A stretch of 64,000 nucleotides of DNA from JBBQLG01 sp964251665 (GTDB taxonomy: Bacteria; Bacteroidota; Bacteroidia; Cytophagales; Spirosomataceae), in contig CAXUKO010000001.1 in NCBI GenBank assembly GCA_964251665.1, positions 186,001 through 250,000 on the forward strand, written 5' to 3'. Shown here piece by piece: positions 37,583-47,800 of the stretch. Below the pieces are notes generated by a model. The model was not told where the DNA came from, searched no databases, and was given only the letters and a program-made list of their open reading frames with translations. Position numbers and translations under genes: made by a program. The stretch's first letter is position 1. Each line of letters begins with the position of its first letter.

Positions 37583-38110
37583 ATGATGTTCTTACTAACG
37601 GCGTTAAGTGCTCGCGGAGGAATCCGTAATTTTACGTATGTGCCAACTCACCTTGAAGAAGGATTTGACTTTTTGAATACGGTGGTCACTATGGGCGATA
37701 CCCTGCTCAACGTGCGTCTTATGGATGGGGATACCGAAACCGAACTACCTCTGGATGTTTTCGATGGCACTGCCTTTCGCGAGCCGATGCAGGAACTGGA
37801 AAATGAGTGGCAGACGCTGCTGAGCGAACCGGCCCGGTCGGCGGTTACCTTCGATAAAACCTGGCTAATCGACCTGAACCGGCAGCGGATTGGCCTGTGC
37901 GACGCCAGCATACACAGTCAGCAGACGATGATTCACCGACTTTTCAAATTGATTGAACAGAATGAAGCAAAGGGGGCTGCTTCCTTAAACAGGGCCGCGT
38001 TTACCCAACGGTATCAGGCGCAGCTAACTACCTATCAGGCGCAGGTGCAGAAACTGAAGCTTCAGCGCGGGCGGATTGCCCGGCGGATTAATGCGTTAAC
38101 GTATCTGTAA
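37583..38110 (+). CDS. Unknown helical protein after response regulator
   Basis: A 175-residue protein starting MMFLLTALSARGGIRNFTYV. The N-terminal half is mixed alpha/beta. The C-terminal half is helical and Lys/Gln-rich (YQAQLTTYQAQVQKLKLQRG), a coiled-coil pattern. There is no signal peptide and no known domain. Its 28-base distance from the preceding receiver gene suggests co-transcription, so a partner role in that pathway is possible but unproven. Confidence 0.55.
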   Translation: MMFLLTALSARGGIRNFTYVPTHLEEGFDFLNTVVTMGDTLLNVRLMDGDTETELPLDVFDGTAFREPMQELENEWQTLLSEPARSAVTFDKTWLIDLNRQRIGLCDASIHSQQTMIHRLFKLIEQNEAKGAASLNRAAFTQRYQAQLTTYQAQVQKLKLQRGRIARRINALTYL

Positions 38111-38173
38111 GGAAGAGAGAGGCTGCGGCTGATAGTTTAGATTTCTGTCATAGCACTGACCTGGTGGCTTGCT

Positions 38174-38246
38174 TTTTGTCATCCTGAGGCACGAAGGATC
38201 TTAGAAGCTTGGTAGCCAAGATCCTTCGTGCCTCAGGATGACAAAA
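38174..38246. repeat. Dispersed palindrome, 29-bp arms
   Basis: Arms 38174-38202 (TTTTGTCATCCTGAGGCACG...) and 38218-38246 are exact inverted copies around a 15-base loop. Pairing continues imperfectly outward to about 38161 and 38258. The same arm sequence forms the palindrome at 43839-43911. It lies between convergent genes. Confidence 0.9.
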
Positions 38247-38317
38247 GGCAGGCCACCAGCCTGGTGCCATGAAAAAACAGCATAACAAAAGCTATTTTTC
38301 TGTACCCCACCCCCGCA

Positions 38318-41300
38318 TCAACCCACGCGCATGGGGAAACGAACCCGGATGAGGGTGCCCTGATCCGACTGACTGTCTACCTCGATGGTGGCTTTCAGCA
38401 GCTTACACAACTGGTTGACAATCGCCAGCCCGATGCCCTCGCCCGATGCTCCTGCATTGGCTTGTTCGGGCTCTTCGTCGGCTTCGGGCAGACCGAGCAG
38501 CCGGTTGATGGTGCGTTCGGGTAAGCCCGGCCCGGTGTCCTGAATGCTGAACTGCCAGCTTTGGGCTGTAGCCGGGTCAGCGCCCGCGTCGTATCCCCAG
38601 TTGATCACAACGCCACCGGTTTGGGTGTAGCCCAAGGCGTTCAGCAGCAGATTCTGGGCAATCCGGCGCACTTTTACACTGTCATTTTCGACCGGCAGCT
38701 TATCCGGGCCGTTCTCCGATACGGTCAAACCCCGTTCGGCGGCCAGGGGCTGCACACTCTCGCACAGTTCGTGCATCATCTCACACACGTCGAAGGTCTG
38801 CACCTGCACCTGTTCCTGCCCCGATTCCAGCCGTGAGTAATCCAGCAGCTGAGTCAGCAACTGGGTTACCTGCCGCAGGTTGCGGTTCAGCATGGTCAGC
38901 ATCTGCGCCCGTTCTTCCTGGGTATCCATCAGGTTCAGCAGGGAGGCCGCACCCTGAATAACGCCGAAGCTTCCCCGCAAGTCGTGGGAGGTGACCCGCA
39001 GAAACTCCCCGCGTTCCCGAATGTGCTGCCGCATCTGATCTGCCGTTTGCAGGCTTTCCTGCGAACGCTCCAGCTCTTTCAGCCAGCTTTCCTGCTGCTG
39101 TTCGGCCTGTTTCAGGGGGGTAATGTCCAGCCCCGACATCACTACGCCATCGTCGTGTTTACTGATCGACATACCCCACCACTGCTCTTTTCCCTTTATC
39201 GTTACATGCTGCTCGCGGTAAGCGGCTTCGCCGGTGCTATAGACTGTCCTGAACTGGTCCATTGTCTCACCGCCCCACAGGGTGTCCGCCAGTTCATCCA
39301 CCGTAAGCCCGTTTAGCTGACTAATGGGCTTACGGACCAAGTGGGCAAACTTCTGGTTGAAAACGGTTAGTCGAAAATCGACCACTTCGTTCTGGTCCGG
39401 GTTGTGCACCGCTTTCAGCAGACCGACTGACGCTGGTGACCCGTCGAGCACGGCCTGTAAATTCTCGGCCATCTGGGTCAGTTCCCGGTTAGATTTCTCC
39501 ATGTTCAGGTTGGCGGCTGTCAGTTCCTGCGTGCGCTCGGTTACGCGCCGGTCCAGCTCCTGATTCAGGGTTTTCTGGATGTGGATCTCGGCACAGGTGC
39601 CAATATAGCCGCTGAAAGCACCGTCGGGCGTGAACGTCGGGCGGGCGCTTTCCATCATCCAGCGGTAGTTGCCATCGCACCGTTTCAGGCGAAACTCGAT
39701 CTGATACGCCTGCCGGAGTTTAAAGTTCGCCCGGTAAGTAATCAGATACTCGTTCCGGTCGTTGGGATGGATGTTTTCCAGCCAGTCCGCACCCGATTTT
39801 CCTTCCTGCTGTCGGCCCGTGTAGTCGAGCCAGGCTCTATTGAAAAAGTTATAGTGGCCATCGGGGCCGGCTACCCAGATCAGGGCGGGGGCGTTATCGA
39901 CAATATCATGAAACCAGGCTTGCCGCTCCTCCAGCAGCCGCTGCGCCCGTCGCTGCTCGGTCACGTCCTCGATAGCCAGCAGAATGGCTTCCTGCCGTTG
40001 CTGCTGAATAACCCGGCGGGCATGAATCAGCATGATTTTTTCGCCAACGTCGGGAAACGTATAGACCACCTCGAAGCCGCGGATATGCACATTCCGCATG
40101 ATAACGTCTTCCAACTGCTGACGCAGCCGGGTAATATCCCATTGCCCATCACCCAGTTCATAAAGTAAATGGCCCTGGGTATCGTTCTCCTGTACCCGGA
40201 AGATCTGGTAAAAGGCCCGGTTGGCACTTTTCACCCGCAAATCCCGGTCGAGCACTAAGGTGGCCTCGCGAATGGTGCCAAAGATGGCTTCGGCGTACAT
40301 ATGGGCTTCCGTCAGCTGATCGTTGCGTACCTGTAGTTCCTGGTTAATGGTCTGGAGTTCTTCGTTGGTGGACTCGATTTCTTCCTTACTCGTTTCCAGC
40401 TCTTCGTTAATGCTTTGCAGCTCTTCGTTGCTGCTGACGATTTCCTCGTTGGCCGACTGGAGTTCTTCGTTGGAGGCTTCCTGCTCTTCAATAATCGACC
40501 GCATGTCTTGGCGCACGGCCGCCAGTTCGGCTTCCAATTGCTTGATCCGGCCGGGTTCCGATCCGTCGGTTGCCGGATCGGCCCCGGCGAGGGGAAAGAC
40601 TTCCGTGAAAACGATCAGGTACAACTGACCCTCCGATCCGTTGTTCAGAGGAATGGCTTCGAGGGTTACTTGGTGGGTTTGCTCATTGACGACCACCTCC
40701 AGCCCGGTTTTCCGAACGGGTAGCCCGGTTTTGCGGGCTTTATGCACCAGATTGCGTAACTCGAAGGTAAGGGCGGGACGGGCCATCTTCAGCAGATTCA
40801 GGCTCGCCTTGCCCGGCGACGGCTCCAGAAACAGACTTGTCGACCCCCGAAACTGAAGAATTTCCAGATCCTGATCGACCACCACGCTCGTTGGCACGTA
40901 GCGGCTCAGCAGCAGCGTATCGACGAGTTTATCGAGATCGCCGGTGGGCAGGTTACCCTTAGGGGGCTGGTTGCGATTTGTTGGCTCTTCCATTCGGTTC
41001 GGGGTAGGAATACGGGGATTTAATTCAAACGCCGTCCGGCTGACGGTGTCGTTCCGGCGGGCGTAAATTTTATAGTTTTTTTCGACCAGTAAAAACAACG
41101 TGGCCGAGGTAGCCACCGTTTCGGACTTGCCCAGCAGCAAATAACCACTGGGGTTCAGCGCGTAATGAAACGTGCCGATGGCCTTACGCTGTAACACAGT
41201 GTTCAGGTAGATGAGCAGATTGCGACAGCTGATGAGGTCAATGCGCGAAAAGGGCGGGTCTTTCAGCAGGTTATGCGGGGCAAAGACACACAGATCGCGG

Positions 41301-42520
41301 ATGGTTTTACTGATGCGGTAGCGATCATCTATTTTCGTGAAAAAGTGCTGCATCCGTTTGGCCGACACATCGGTCAGTTCACTGCGGGCGTAGGTACCCT
41401 GCCGCGCCCGGTTGATGGCGGATTCGCTCAGATCGGTCGCAAAAATCTGGATGGTAAGGGTCAGGTTCAGTTCGTCCATCACCTCCAGCAGCATCATGGC
41501 CATTGAATACGCTTCCTGCCCGGTCGAACAGCCGGCTATCCAGACCCGGAACGGTTCGGTAGGGCCTTTCTCCTGCACTAATTTCGGCAGAAACTCCTTT
41601 TTCAGGTAGTTCATCGTCTCCGCATCCCGAAAAAAGCTGGTGACGTTAATCAGCAGGTCACTGTACAACAGATCGGCCTCACCGGGCGTGCTGCGCAGGT
41701 ACCGGGCGTAGTCGCGCAGGGAGTCCAGCTTGAACAGCACCATGCGCCGGATAATGCGCCGACGAATAGTGGTCATTTTATAGTTGCTGAAATCGACCCC
41801 GACCGATTTGCGCAAAAACTGAATAATCAGGCGCAGGTCTTCTTCGGGCGTATCCGATGCGTCGGGCGCATCCGCGTCGGGCACATCCCTAGTCACCATC
41901 TGGACGAAGAGTTCGGGCTGCTGACTCAGACGCTCAATTTCCCGGGCAATCTCAGCCGGGGGCAGCACCATATCCACAACGCCCCCGGCAATGGCCGTGC
42001 GGGGCATACTCTGGTACCTGGCCGTTTCGTTCTGCGCAAAGGTTATGCCTCCGGCGGCTTTGATGGCCCGCAGCCCCAGGGTGCCATCGTGGGCCATGCC
42101 CGACAGCACGACGCCGATAGCGCCCGCTTTCTGGCGTTCGGCAAGGGAGGTAAAGAACTGATCGATGGGCAGGTGCATGGCCGACCGGGTCCGGCGTGGC
42201 ATGAGCGTAAGTACGCCATCCATGATTTCCATATCCTTATTGGGCGGGATAATGTAGACGTGATTGGCGGCAATGGGCATCAGGTGCTCGGCTTCGATAA
42301 CCGGCATGGTGGTGGCCCGGCTTAGTATGGCCGCCAGCTGACTGTCGTAGGAAGGGTTAAGGTGCTGAATATAAACGTATGCCAGCCCGGTAGTGGGCGA
42401 CAGGTGCTTAAAGAGTTGGGAAACGGCTTCCAGCCCACCCGCCGATGCACCAATGGCGACCAGCGGAACAGGAACGGTGAACAAGGGGGTAGATTCGTCG
42501 GGCGACGTGGGGATGCTCAT
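38318..42520 (-). CDS. CheB-CheR-PAS-histidine kinase fusion
   Basis: 1400 residues from the ATG at 42520; a start at 42595 would add 25 residues without support. Domains in order: CheB methylesterase (VAIGASAGGLEAV, Ser26; HLNPSYDSQLAAIL; SGMAHDGTLGLRA). CheR methyltransferase follows, with SAM loop VWIAGCSTGQEAYSMA near 330. A long coiled coil of NEELQS-type repeats covers about 667-728. Three PAS segments precede HisKA TSHDLRGSFGVIQG (His near 1178) and HATPase ending GEGIGLAIVNQL. It probably links receptor-type methylation chemistry to phosphorelay. No receptor gene is nearby. No receiver domain is attached, so stand-alone regulators nearby are likely partners. Confidence 0.93.
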   Translation of the reverse strand: MSIPTSPDESTPLFTVPVPLVAIGASAGGLEAVSQLFKHLSPTTGLAYVYIQHLNPSYDSQLAAILSRATTMPVIEAEHLMPIAANHVYIIPPNKDMEIMDGVLTLMPRRTRSAMHLPIDQFFTSLAERQKAGAIGVVLSGMAHDGTLGLRAIKAAGGITFAQNETARYQSMPRTAIAGGVVDMVLPPAEIAREIERLSQQPELFVQMVTRDVPDADAPDASDTPEEDLRLIIQFLRKSVGVDFSNYKMTTIRRRIIRRMVLFKLDSLRDYARYLRSTPGEADLLYSDLLINVTSFFRDAETMNYLKKEFLPKLVQEKGPTEPFRVWIAGCSTGQEAYSMAMMLLEVMDELNLTLTIQIFATDLSESAINRARQGTYARSELTDVSAKRMQHFFTKIDDRYRISKTIRDLCVFAPHNLLKDPPFSRIDLISCRNLLIYLNTVLQRKAIGTFHYALNPSGYLLLGKSETVATSATLFLLVEKNYKIYARRNDTVSRTAFELNPRIPTPNRMEEPTNRNQPPKGNLPTGDLDKLVDTLLLSRYVPTSVVVDQDLEILQFRGSTSLFLEPSPGKASLNLLKMARPALTFELRNLVHKARKTGLPVRKTGLEVVVNEQTHQVTLEAIPLNNGSEGQLYLIVFTEVFPLAGADPATDGSEPGRIKQLEAELAAVRQDMRSIIEEQEASNEELQSANEEIVSSNEELQSINEELETSKEEIESTNEELQTINQELQVRNDQLTEAHMYAEAIFGTIREATLVLDRDLRVKSANRAFYQIFRVQENDTQGHLLYELGDGQWDITRLRQQLEDVIMRNVHIRGFEVVYTFPDVGEKIMLIHARRVIQQQRQEAILLAIEDVTEQRRAQRLLEERQAWFHDIVDNAPALIWVAGPDGHYNFFNRAWLDYTGRQQEGKSGADWLENIHPNDRNEYLITYRANFKLRQAYQIEFRLKRCDGNYRWMMESARPTFTPDGAFSGYIGTCAEIHIQKTLNQELDRRVTERTQELTAANLNMEKSNRELTQMAENLQAVLDGSPASVGLLKAVHNPDQNEVVDFRLTVFNQKFAHLVRKPISQLNGLTVDELADTLWGGETMDQFRTVYSTGEAAYREQHVTIKGKEQWWGMSISKHDDGVVMSGLDITPLKQAEQQQESWLKELERSQESLQTADQMRQHIRERGEFLRVTSHDLRGSFGVIQGAASLLNLMDTQEERAQMLTMLNRNLRQVTQLLTQLLDYSRLESGQEQVQVQTFDVCEMMHELCESVQPLAAERGLTVSENGPDKLPVENDSVKVRRIAQNLLLNALGYTQTGGVVINWGYDAGADPATAQSWQFSIQDTGPGLPERTINRLLGLPEADEEPEQANAGASGEGIGLAIVNQLCKLLKATIEVDSQSDQGTLIRVRFPMRVG

Positions 42521-42689
42521 TGCGACCTGCTTTTTTGATAAACCAATCGGCCTTCTGCTTGTTACATTTTTCAAATGTTGAACGTATAGACACAAGCGGT
42601 GTAAAAATAACTGGATTTTGCGTCAGATATTTATTCATTTGCCGTAGTGAGTCCAATCCTGCCCACAAACCGTGTAACAAGAGACGAAC

Positions 42690-43733
42690 ATGGCAAAACC
42701 TGATATCATTGTAATTGGAGCTTCGGCGGGTGGCGTTTATGCCCTGCAGGAGCTGGTAGCGTCGTTGCCTGCTGATTTTAAGACCCCTATTTTTATTGTG
42801 CAGCATGTGTCGGCCAGTACGCCGAGTATGATGCCGCAAATCTTCAGCCATGCGGGGCCGCTCAGGGCCGTGCATCCTGAGGATGGCGAACCGATTCGGC
42901 CCGGCATGATTTATCTGGCTCCGCCCAACCATCACCTGCTGGTAGAAGCGGATCGGGTACTGGTGCGGAAAGGACCGAAAGAAAACCGGTTCCGCCCGTC
43001 GGTGGATGCGTTGTTCCGGTCGGCGGCTTATACCTTCGGACCGCGGGTTATTGCCGTGGTGCTGACGGGGCTGCTCAACGATGGTACGTCGGGGATGTGG
43101 TCGGTAAAACGGCTGGGCGGTATTGGCATTATTCAGGATCCGCAGGATGCGCAGTATGCGAGTATGCCCGAAAGTGTGCTGGAGTATGTGGACGTGGACC
43201 ATATTGTGCCCTTAGCCGAAGTAGGTCCGCTGCTGTGTCAGTTAACCGATAAAGATATGCCGGAAGCCTCAGAAATACCCAACGAAGATCGCAGCCGCAT
43301 GGAACTGGAAGTTGGAATCGCGGCTGAGAAAAATGCGTTCGAGATGGGCGTTTTGAATCTGGGCGAAATGTCGCCCGTGACCTGCCCGGACTGTAGCGGT
43401 GTGCTTGTCAAGTTTCGCGAAGGTAACCTGATCCGGTATCGGTGCCACACGGGTCATGCGTATACCTCCGGGGCACTGCTGGCAGAAGTGACCAAGACGG
43501 TAGAAGATACCCTCTGGAGTTCGGTTCGCGGGCTGGAAGAAGCCATTATCCTCCTCGACCAGTCGGGGCAGGTATTTACCGAAGCGGGTGATCTGGAAAC
43601 GGCCGAGAAATTTTTCAGTAAAGCCAAAGAAACCCGCCGACGGTCGGAGAAACTCCACGAATTTATTTTCCAGCAGGAGCAGTATAACGACGATGGCAAG
43701 AGTCTGGCCCCGCAGGAAATGCCGGGTTTTTGA
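42690..43733 (+). CDS. cheB: CheB-type methylesterase with zinc-ribbon-like tail
   Basis: A 347-residue protein. The CheB catalytic domain covers about 1-190, with GASAGGVYALQEL (Ser), VQHVSASTPSMMPQI (His) and LTGLLNDGTSGMWSVK (Asp). There is no N-terminal receiver. A C-terminal part of about 130 residues has CPDCSGVLVKF...YRCHTGHAYTS, a CxxC/CxxxH set likely to bind zinc, followed by a helical end. This stand-alone form is common in Bacteroidota signalling loci. It is divergent from the CheB-CheR fusion gene, 169 bases apart. Confidence 0.88.
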   Translation: MAKPDIIVIGASAGGVYALQELVASLPADFKTPIFIVQHVSASTPSMMPQIFSHAGPLRAVHPEDGEPIRPGMIYLAPPNHHLLVEADRVLVRKGPKENRFRPSVDALFRSAAYTFGPRVIAVVLTGLLNDGTSGMWSVKRLGGIGIIQDPQDAQYASMPESVLEYVDVDHIVPLAEVGPLLCQLTDKDMPEASEIPNEDRSRMELEVGIAAEKNAFEMGVLNLGEMSPVTCPDCSGVLVKFREGNLIRYRCHTGHAYTSGALLAEVTKTVEDTLWSSVRGLEEAIILLDQSGQVFTEAGDLETAEKFFSKAKETRRRSEKLHEFIFQQEQYNDDGKSLAPQEMPGF

Positions 43734-43838
43734 GGGGTAACTCAGGGCTTGAACCCCATATAGGGGTTTTTACTTTTTGGCTACTGAGGGCTTGTTGTCA
43801 CGCTGTTTTTGTCATCCTGAGAATACCAACTGAGTTTG

Positions 43839-43911
43839 TTTTGTCATCCTGAGGCACGAAGGATCTTAGGCACCAAATCGCTAAGATCCTTCGTGCCTCA
43901 GGATGACAAAA
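43839..43911. repeat. Dispersed palindrome, second copy
   Basis: Arms 43839-43868 and 43882-43911 are exact 30-bp inverted copies of the family at 38174-38246; the loop differs (13 bases). A solo half-arm (TTTTTGTCATCCTGAGA) lies just upstream at about 43805-43821. The gene-free stretch 43734-43987 holds only these repeats. Confidence 0.9.
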
Positions 43912-43987
43912 TAAACCTTGGATGACAAACCCAGCCTGACAAAAACAGGGTGTAAATAAAATTTTTGTTCGACAAAAACCGCCTGCT

Positions 43988-44434
43988 TCAGCAGCCTGCC
44001 TGCTTAGGGTAGATAGGCAGGTGAACGGTAACGAACCAGTAATTGCAGAGGTTGGTAACGCTCTCGAGCATCTGATCGTTGCCCGTTGGTTTCAGAATAA
44101 CCGAAGCCGCGCCAGCCTCGTAACATTGATTCACTTCCGTCGGCTGCAGATCGCCCGACCATACCACCACCGGAATATTACGCAGAGCCTCGTTGCGCTT
44201 GATAAAGTGCAGAATTTCGACGCCACTCAGCACCGGCATGTGCATATCAACCAGAATCAGGCTGGGCAGCAGTTCGGTCGTTTCCAGATGGTGCGTCAGT
44301 TCTTCCGCCCGCTGATAATGCCGGATCGTGATCTGGCTCGAGTACTTCTGCACAGCGTGGTTCAACAGGTAAAATTCATCATCGTCGTCATCAATCAGAA
44401 TGACTTCGCATTGTGTATTAGGGGGCAGTGCCAT
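43988..44434 (-). CDS. Single-domain response regulator
   Basis: A 148-residue receiver. VILIDDDDDEFYLL (acidic run near 11), LILVDMHMPVLSGVEIL (phospho-Asp near 62), PVVVWSGD (switch) and SVILKPTGNDQM (Lys). No output domain. It is the fourth stand-alone receiver in 9 kb. Confidence 0.88.
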   Translation of the reverse strand: MALPPNTQCEVILIDDDDDEFYLLNHAVQKYSSQITIRHYQRAEELTHHLETTELLPSLILVDMHMPVLSGVEILHFIKRNEALRNIPVVVWSGDLQPTEVNQCYEAGAASVILKPTGNDQMLESVTNLCNYWFVTVHLPIYPKQAGC

Positions 44435-44825
44435 ATTTATTGGTAACGAATGGAGGTCGGAAATATACTATACGAACAAATTCGCGCGGTACTCGTCTCC
44501 AAAAACTTACTAAAAGTCATCCCTGCGCGCTAAACTCTCCCTTTTCCGGACTCTCTACAACCAAAACCAGGGCAGTGCCACGGCGGGTAATCAGGCGCCC
44601 TGCACCGCTCGTCAGGCCAACGTATAATGGTAACGTGATCATGTTTTTGACTGTCACCGGCTGTGCGGGCGATGTATACCATTAAATCGAAAAACGGACG
44701 TTGGCGGCATATATTGAGTAATCGGCGAGGGGAGTAGTACGGGTTGCTCCATATATTACCCTGCCCTTACAGAATTGCTGTTTCTGGCAGCGGCACATTG
44801 ATCAACCAATCAAACTAACCCATGT
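44435..44825. other. Intergenic region upstream of secreted peptidase
   Basis: 391 gene-free bases between the leftward regulator and the rightward peptidase gene. A TATATTTC box (near 44470, minus strand) could serve the regulator. No strong palindrome is seen. Confidence 0.45.
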
Positions 44826-47800
44826 ATGTCAAAGATTTTACGACTGTTTACTGCCTTCACGATGAGTGTACTGCTTGGCTTGCCAGCCATCAGTCAGGCT
44901 CAGGTAACTACCCGGGATGCGGCCAAGGCGGCCAAACTTACCCCCGATCTGTTTGCGGTTCGCCTGAATAACACAACGGCCGCGCAGGCTCCGGTAAACG
45001 GCCTTCAGCGCGTTAACCGGTTTATGACGCTGGGAAATTCCATTGCGATTGATGCCGTAGCGGCCCCCGGTCAGGATGGGCAGGCATTGCTGCAGGCGTT
45101 ACAGGCACTGGGGCTGCAAAAGGGAATCGCTTTTAAACAGCGGGTATTTGGGTATATGCCCATCGATAAGCTGGGCGACCTGCAGGGCGTACGGCAACTT
45201 CAGTTTGCCCGGCCGTCGTACAGGCCAATGCACAAAGCGGGTCTGGTCACCTCGCAGGGCGACAAAGCCATGCGGGCCGACGTTGCCCGGCAGACGTATG
45301 GCGTAACCGGAGCCGGCACTAAAGTTGGGGTGTTATCCGACTCCTACAACGCCCTTGGTGGCGCACCCGCCGGGGTAGCATCGGGTGATCTGCCCCCCGA
45401 CGTGCAGGTGATCGACGATTACCTGACGCCCGACGCGACCGACGAGGGCCGCGCCATGGCGGAGATTGTACACGACATAGCACCCGGCGCGGCCATTGCC
45501 TTTAACACCGCCTACAACGGTGAACCGGGCTTTGCCAAGGGTATTATCGACCTGGCCAATGCCGGTTGTAAAGTCATCACGGATGATATTACCTATTTTT
45601 TCGAGCCATTTTTTCAGGATGGGATTGTAGCTCAGGCGGTGGAGGAAGTGGCAACAACGAAGAACGTCTCCTACTTTTCTTCCGCGGGCAACGACGGACG
45701 GTCTTCCTACCAGAGTAAGTACGTACCCGGCACGCTGATTCGGACCGTTGGCTACCCGCACGATTTTGGCGGGGGCGACTACTACCAGTCTATCACACTG
45801 CCTCCCGGCGAAACGGTGACTATCATTTTGCAGTGGAATGATCCGTTTTACTCCGTCAGTGGCGGAGCCGGTGCGCAAACGGACATGGACCTGCTGGTGT
45901 ACTACAAGGGCGAGTTGATCCCCGAGTTATCCAGCATGGCCAACAATCTGGGTGATGACCCGGTTGAAGGAACCCAGTTTCAGAATACGGGGAAGACCCC
46001 GCTGACGGTAGAACTGGCGCTGGTTAAACGCGCGGGTCCCGATCCCGGGTTTATCAAGTGGATTAACTTCGACAACGCCGGTGGCGACATCACCATCGAA
46101 CACGATACACAAAGCTCAACCACGGCCGGACACGCCAATTCGCAGCATGGCGCGGCTGTAGGTGCTGCCCGCTACGATGCTACGCCCGCTTTTAAACCCT
46201 CACTGACCGCCCCGGTTATCGAGTATTTTTCGTCGGCCGGTGGTACACCCATCTTTTTCACGCCCGACGGGCAGCGGCTCAGTCAGTCGGAGGGCGTAAT
46301 TCGGGAGCAGCCCCAGGTGACGGCGATAGATGGCGGCAACACCACCTTCTTCGGCTTCGATTACGAATCGGATGGCTTCCCCAATTTCTTCGGGACATCG
46401 GCGGCTGCGCCCCATGCCGCCGGGGTAGCCGCACTGATGCAGGATAAAGCCGCCAATGCGCTTACACCCTCAACGGTGCTGTCCATTATGAAGCAAACGG
46501 CGCTGGATATGAATGATCCGGCCACCCCCGGCTTCGATACGGGCTTCGATTTTGGTACCGGTTATGGCCTGATACAAGCCGACAAAGCCCTAAAAGCCGT
46601 TTTAACCGCGCCGGGTGCGCTGACCGTTACCAGTTTCGTTTGTAATTATACCAACTCGGTGCTGACCAGTGTGGACTTTGTGGTGGGCTATGCCAACGGT
46701 ACGTTTGCCCCGGCTTTGCCGCCCCTGTTCATCAATGGCGTGACCGATATGGGTGTGCTGGGGCAGAGCTACCATTTTCCCTTTGATCAGAACGTCAGCA
46801 CGCTCACCGTTGCCGATCAGGCCACGCGCGCTCCCTACTTTACCTGGGACTTCCGGGCTGCCTGTGCCAACGGACCTACCCCGCCAGCCCCCACCGCACC
46901 CGTTGCACCGATGCTGGCGAGTGTAACGGCCACCGTGGGCACACCGTTTAGCTATGTGGTGCCTGCCTTCACTGGCACAACGCCTATCGTCTATGCCGCC
47001 AGTGGTCTGCCTGCGGGCCTGATGTTCGATGCCGGCAGCCGGACCATCAGCGGCACACCAACCACACCGGTCGTGGCAACGGTAACCGTTTCGGCCAGCA
47101 ACGTGGCCGGACAAACCAGCGGTCAGTTCACCATTACCGTCAGCGCATCGGCGACTCAGCCAACGGGACCAACCGCACTGACCATCACCTCGTTCACCTG
47201 CTTCAGTACCAATGGTGCCCTGTCGAGTGTGAACTTCGTGGTCGGTTATACCAACGGCACCTTTACCCCCCCCGTGCCTGATCTGTTCATCAACGGCGTG
47301 ACCATCACGGGTCAGTTGGGGCAGACCTACACGTTCCCCTTCGATGCCAACACGGGGCCGCTGCCCATTCAGGACCAGGCTACCCGCAGTACCTACTTCG
47401 TCTGGGATTACCGGGCTGCCTGTTCGGCTGGTTCAACTCCGCCTGCGCCACCTGCCCCGCCAACGGGACCGGCTACGCTGACCATCACCAGTTTCAACTG
47501 CAACTACACCAACTCGGTGCTGAGTGATGTAAACTTCGTGGTCGGCTACACCGATGGCACCTTTGCCCCCGCTCTGCCGCCCCTGTTCATCAATGGCGTG
47601 ACCGATATGGGTGTACTGGGGCAGAGCTACCATTTCCCCTTTGATCAGAACGTCAGCACGCTCACCGTTGCCGATCAGGCCACGCGCGCTCCCTACTTTA
47701 CCTGGAATTTCCGGGCCGCCTGCGGCATGAACAGCACCCGAATCGGCGCTGTCGAACCGGAAACGACCTTACGGGTGTCCGTTGTTGGTAACCCTGTTGT

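Noticed and set aside
42408..43202. 264-codon leftward frame across the cheB start and the CheB-CheR fusion start
   Set aside because: It is antisense to two genes with clear catalytic motifs and shows no family motif of its own.
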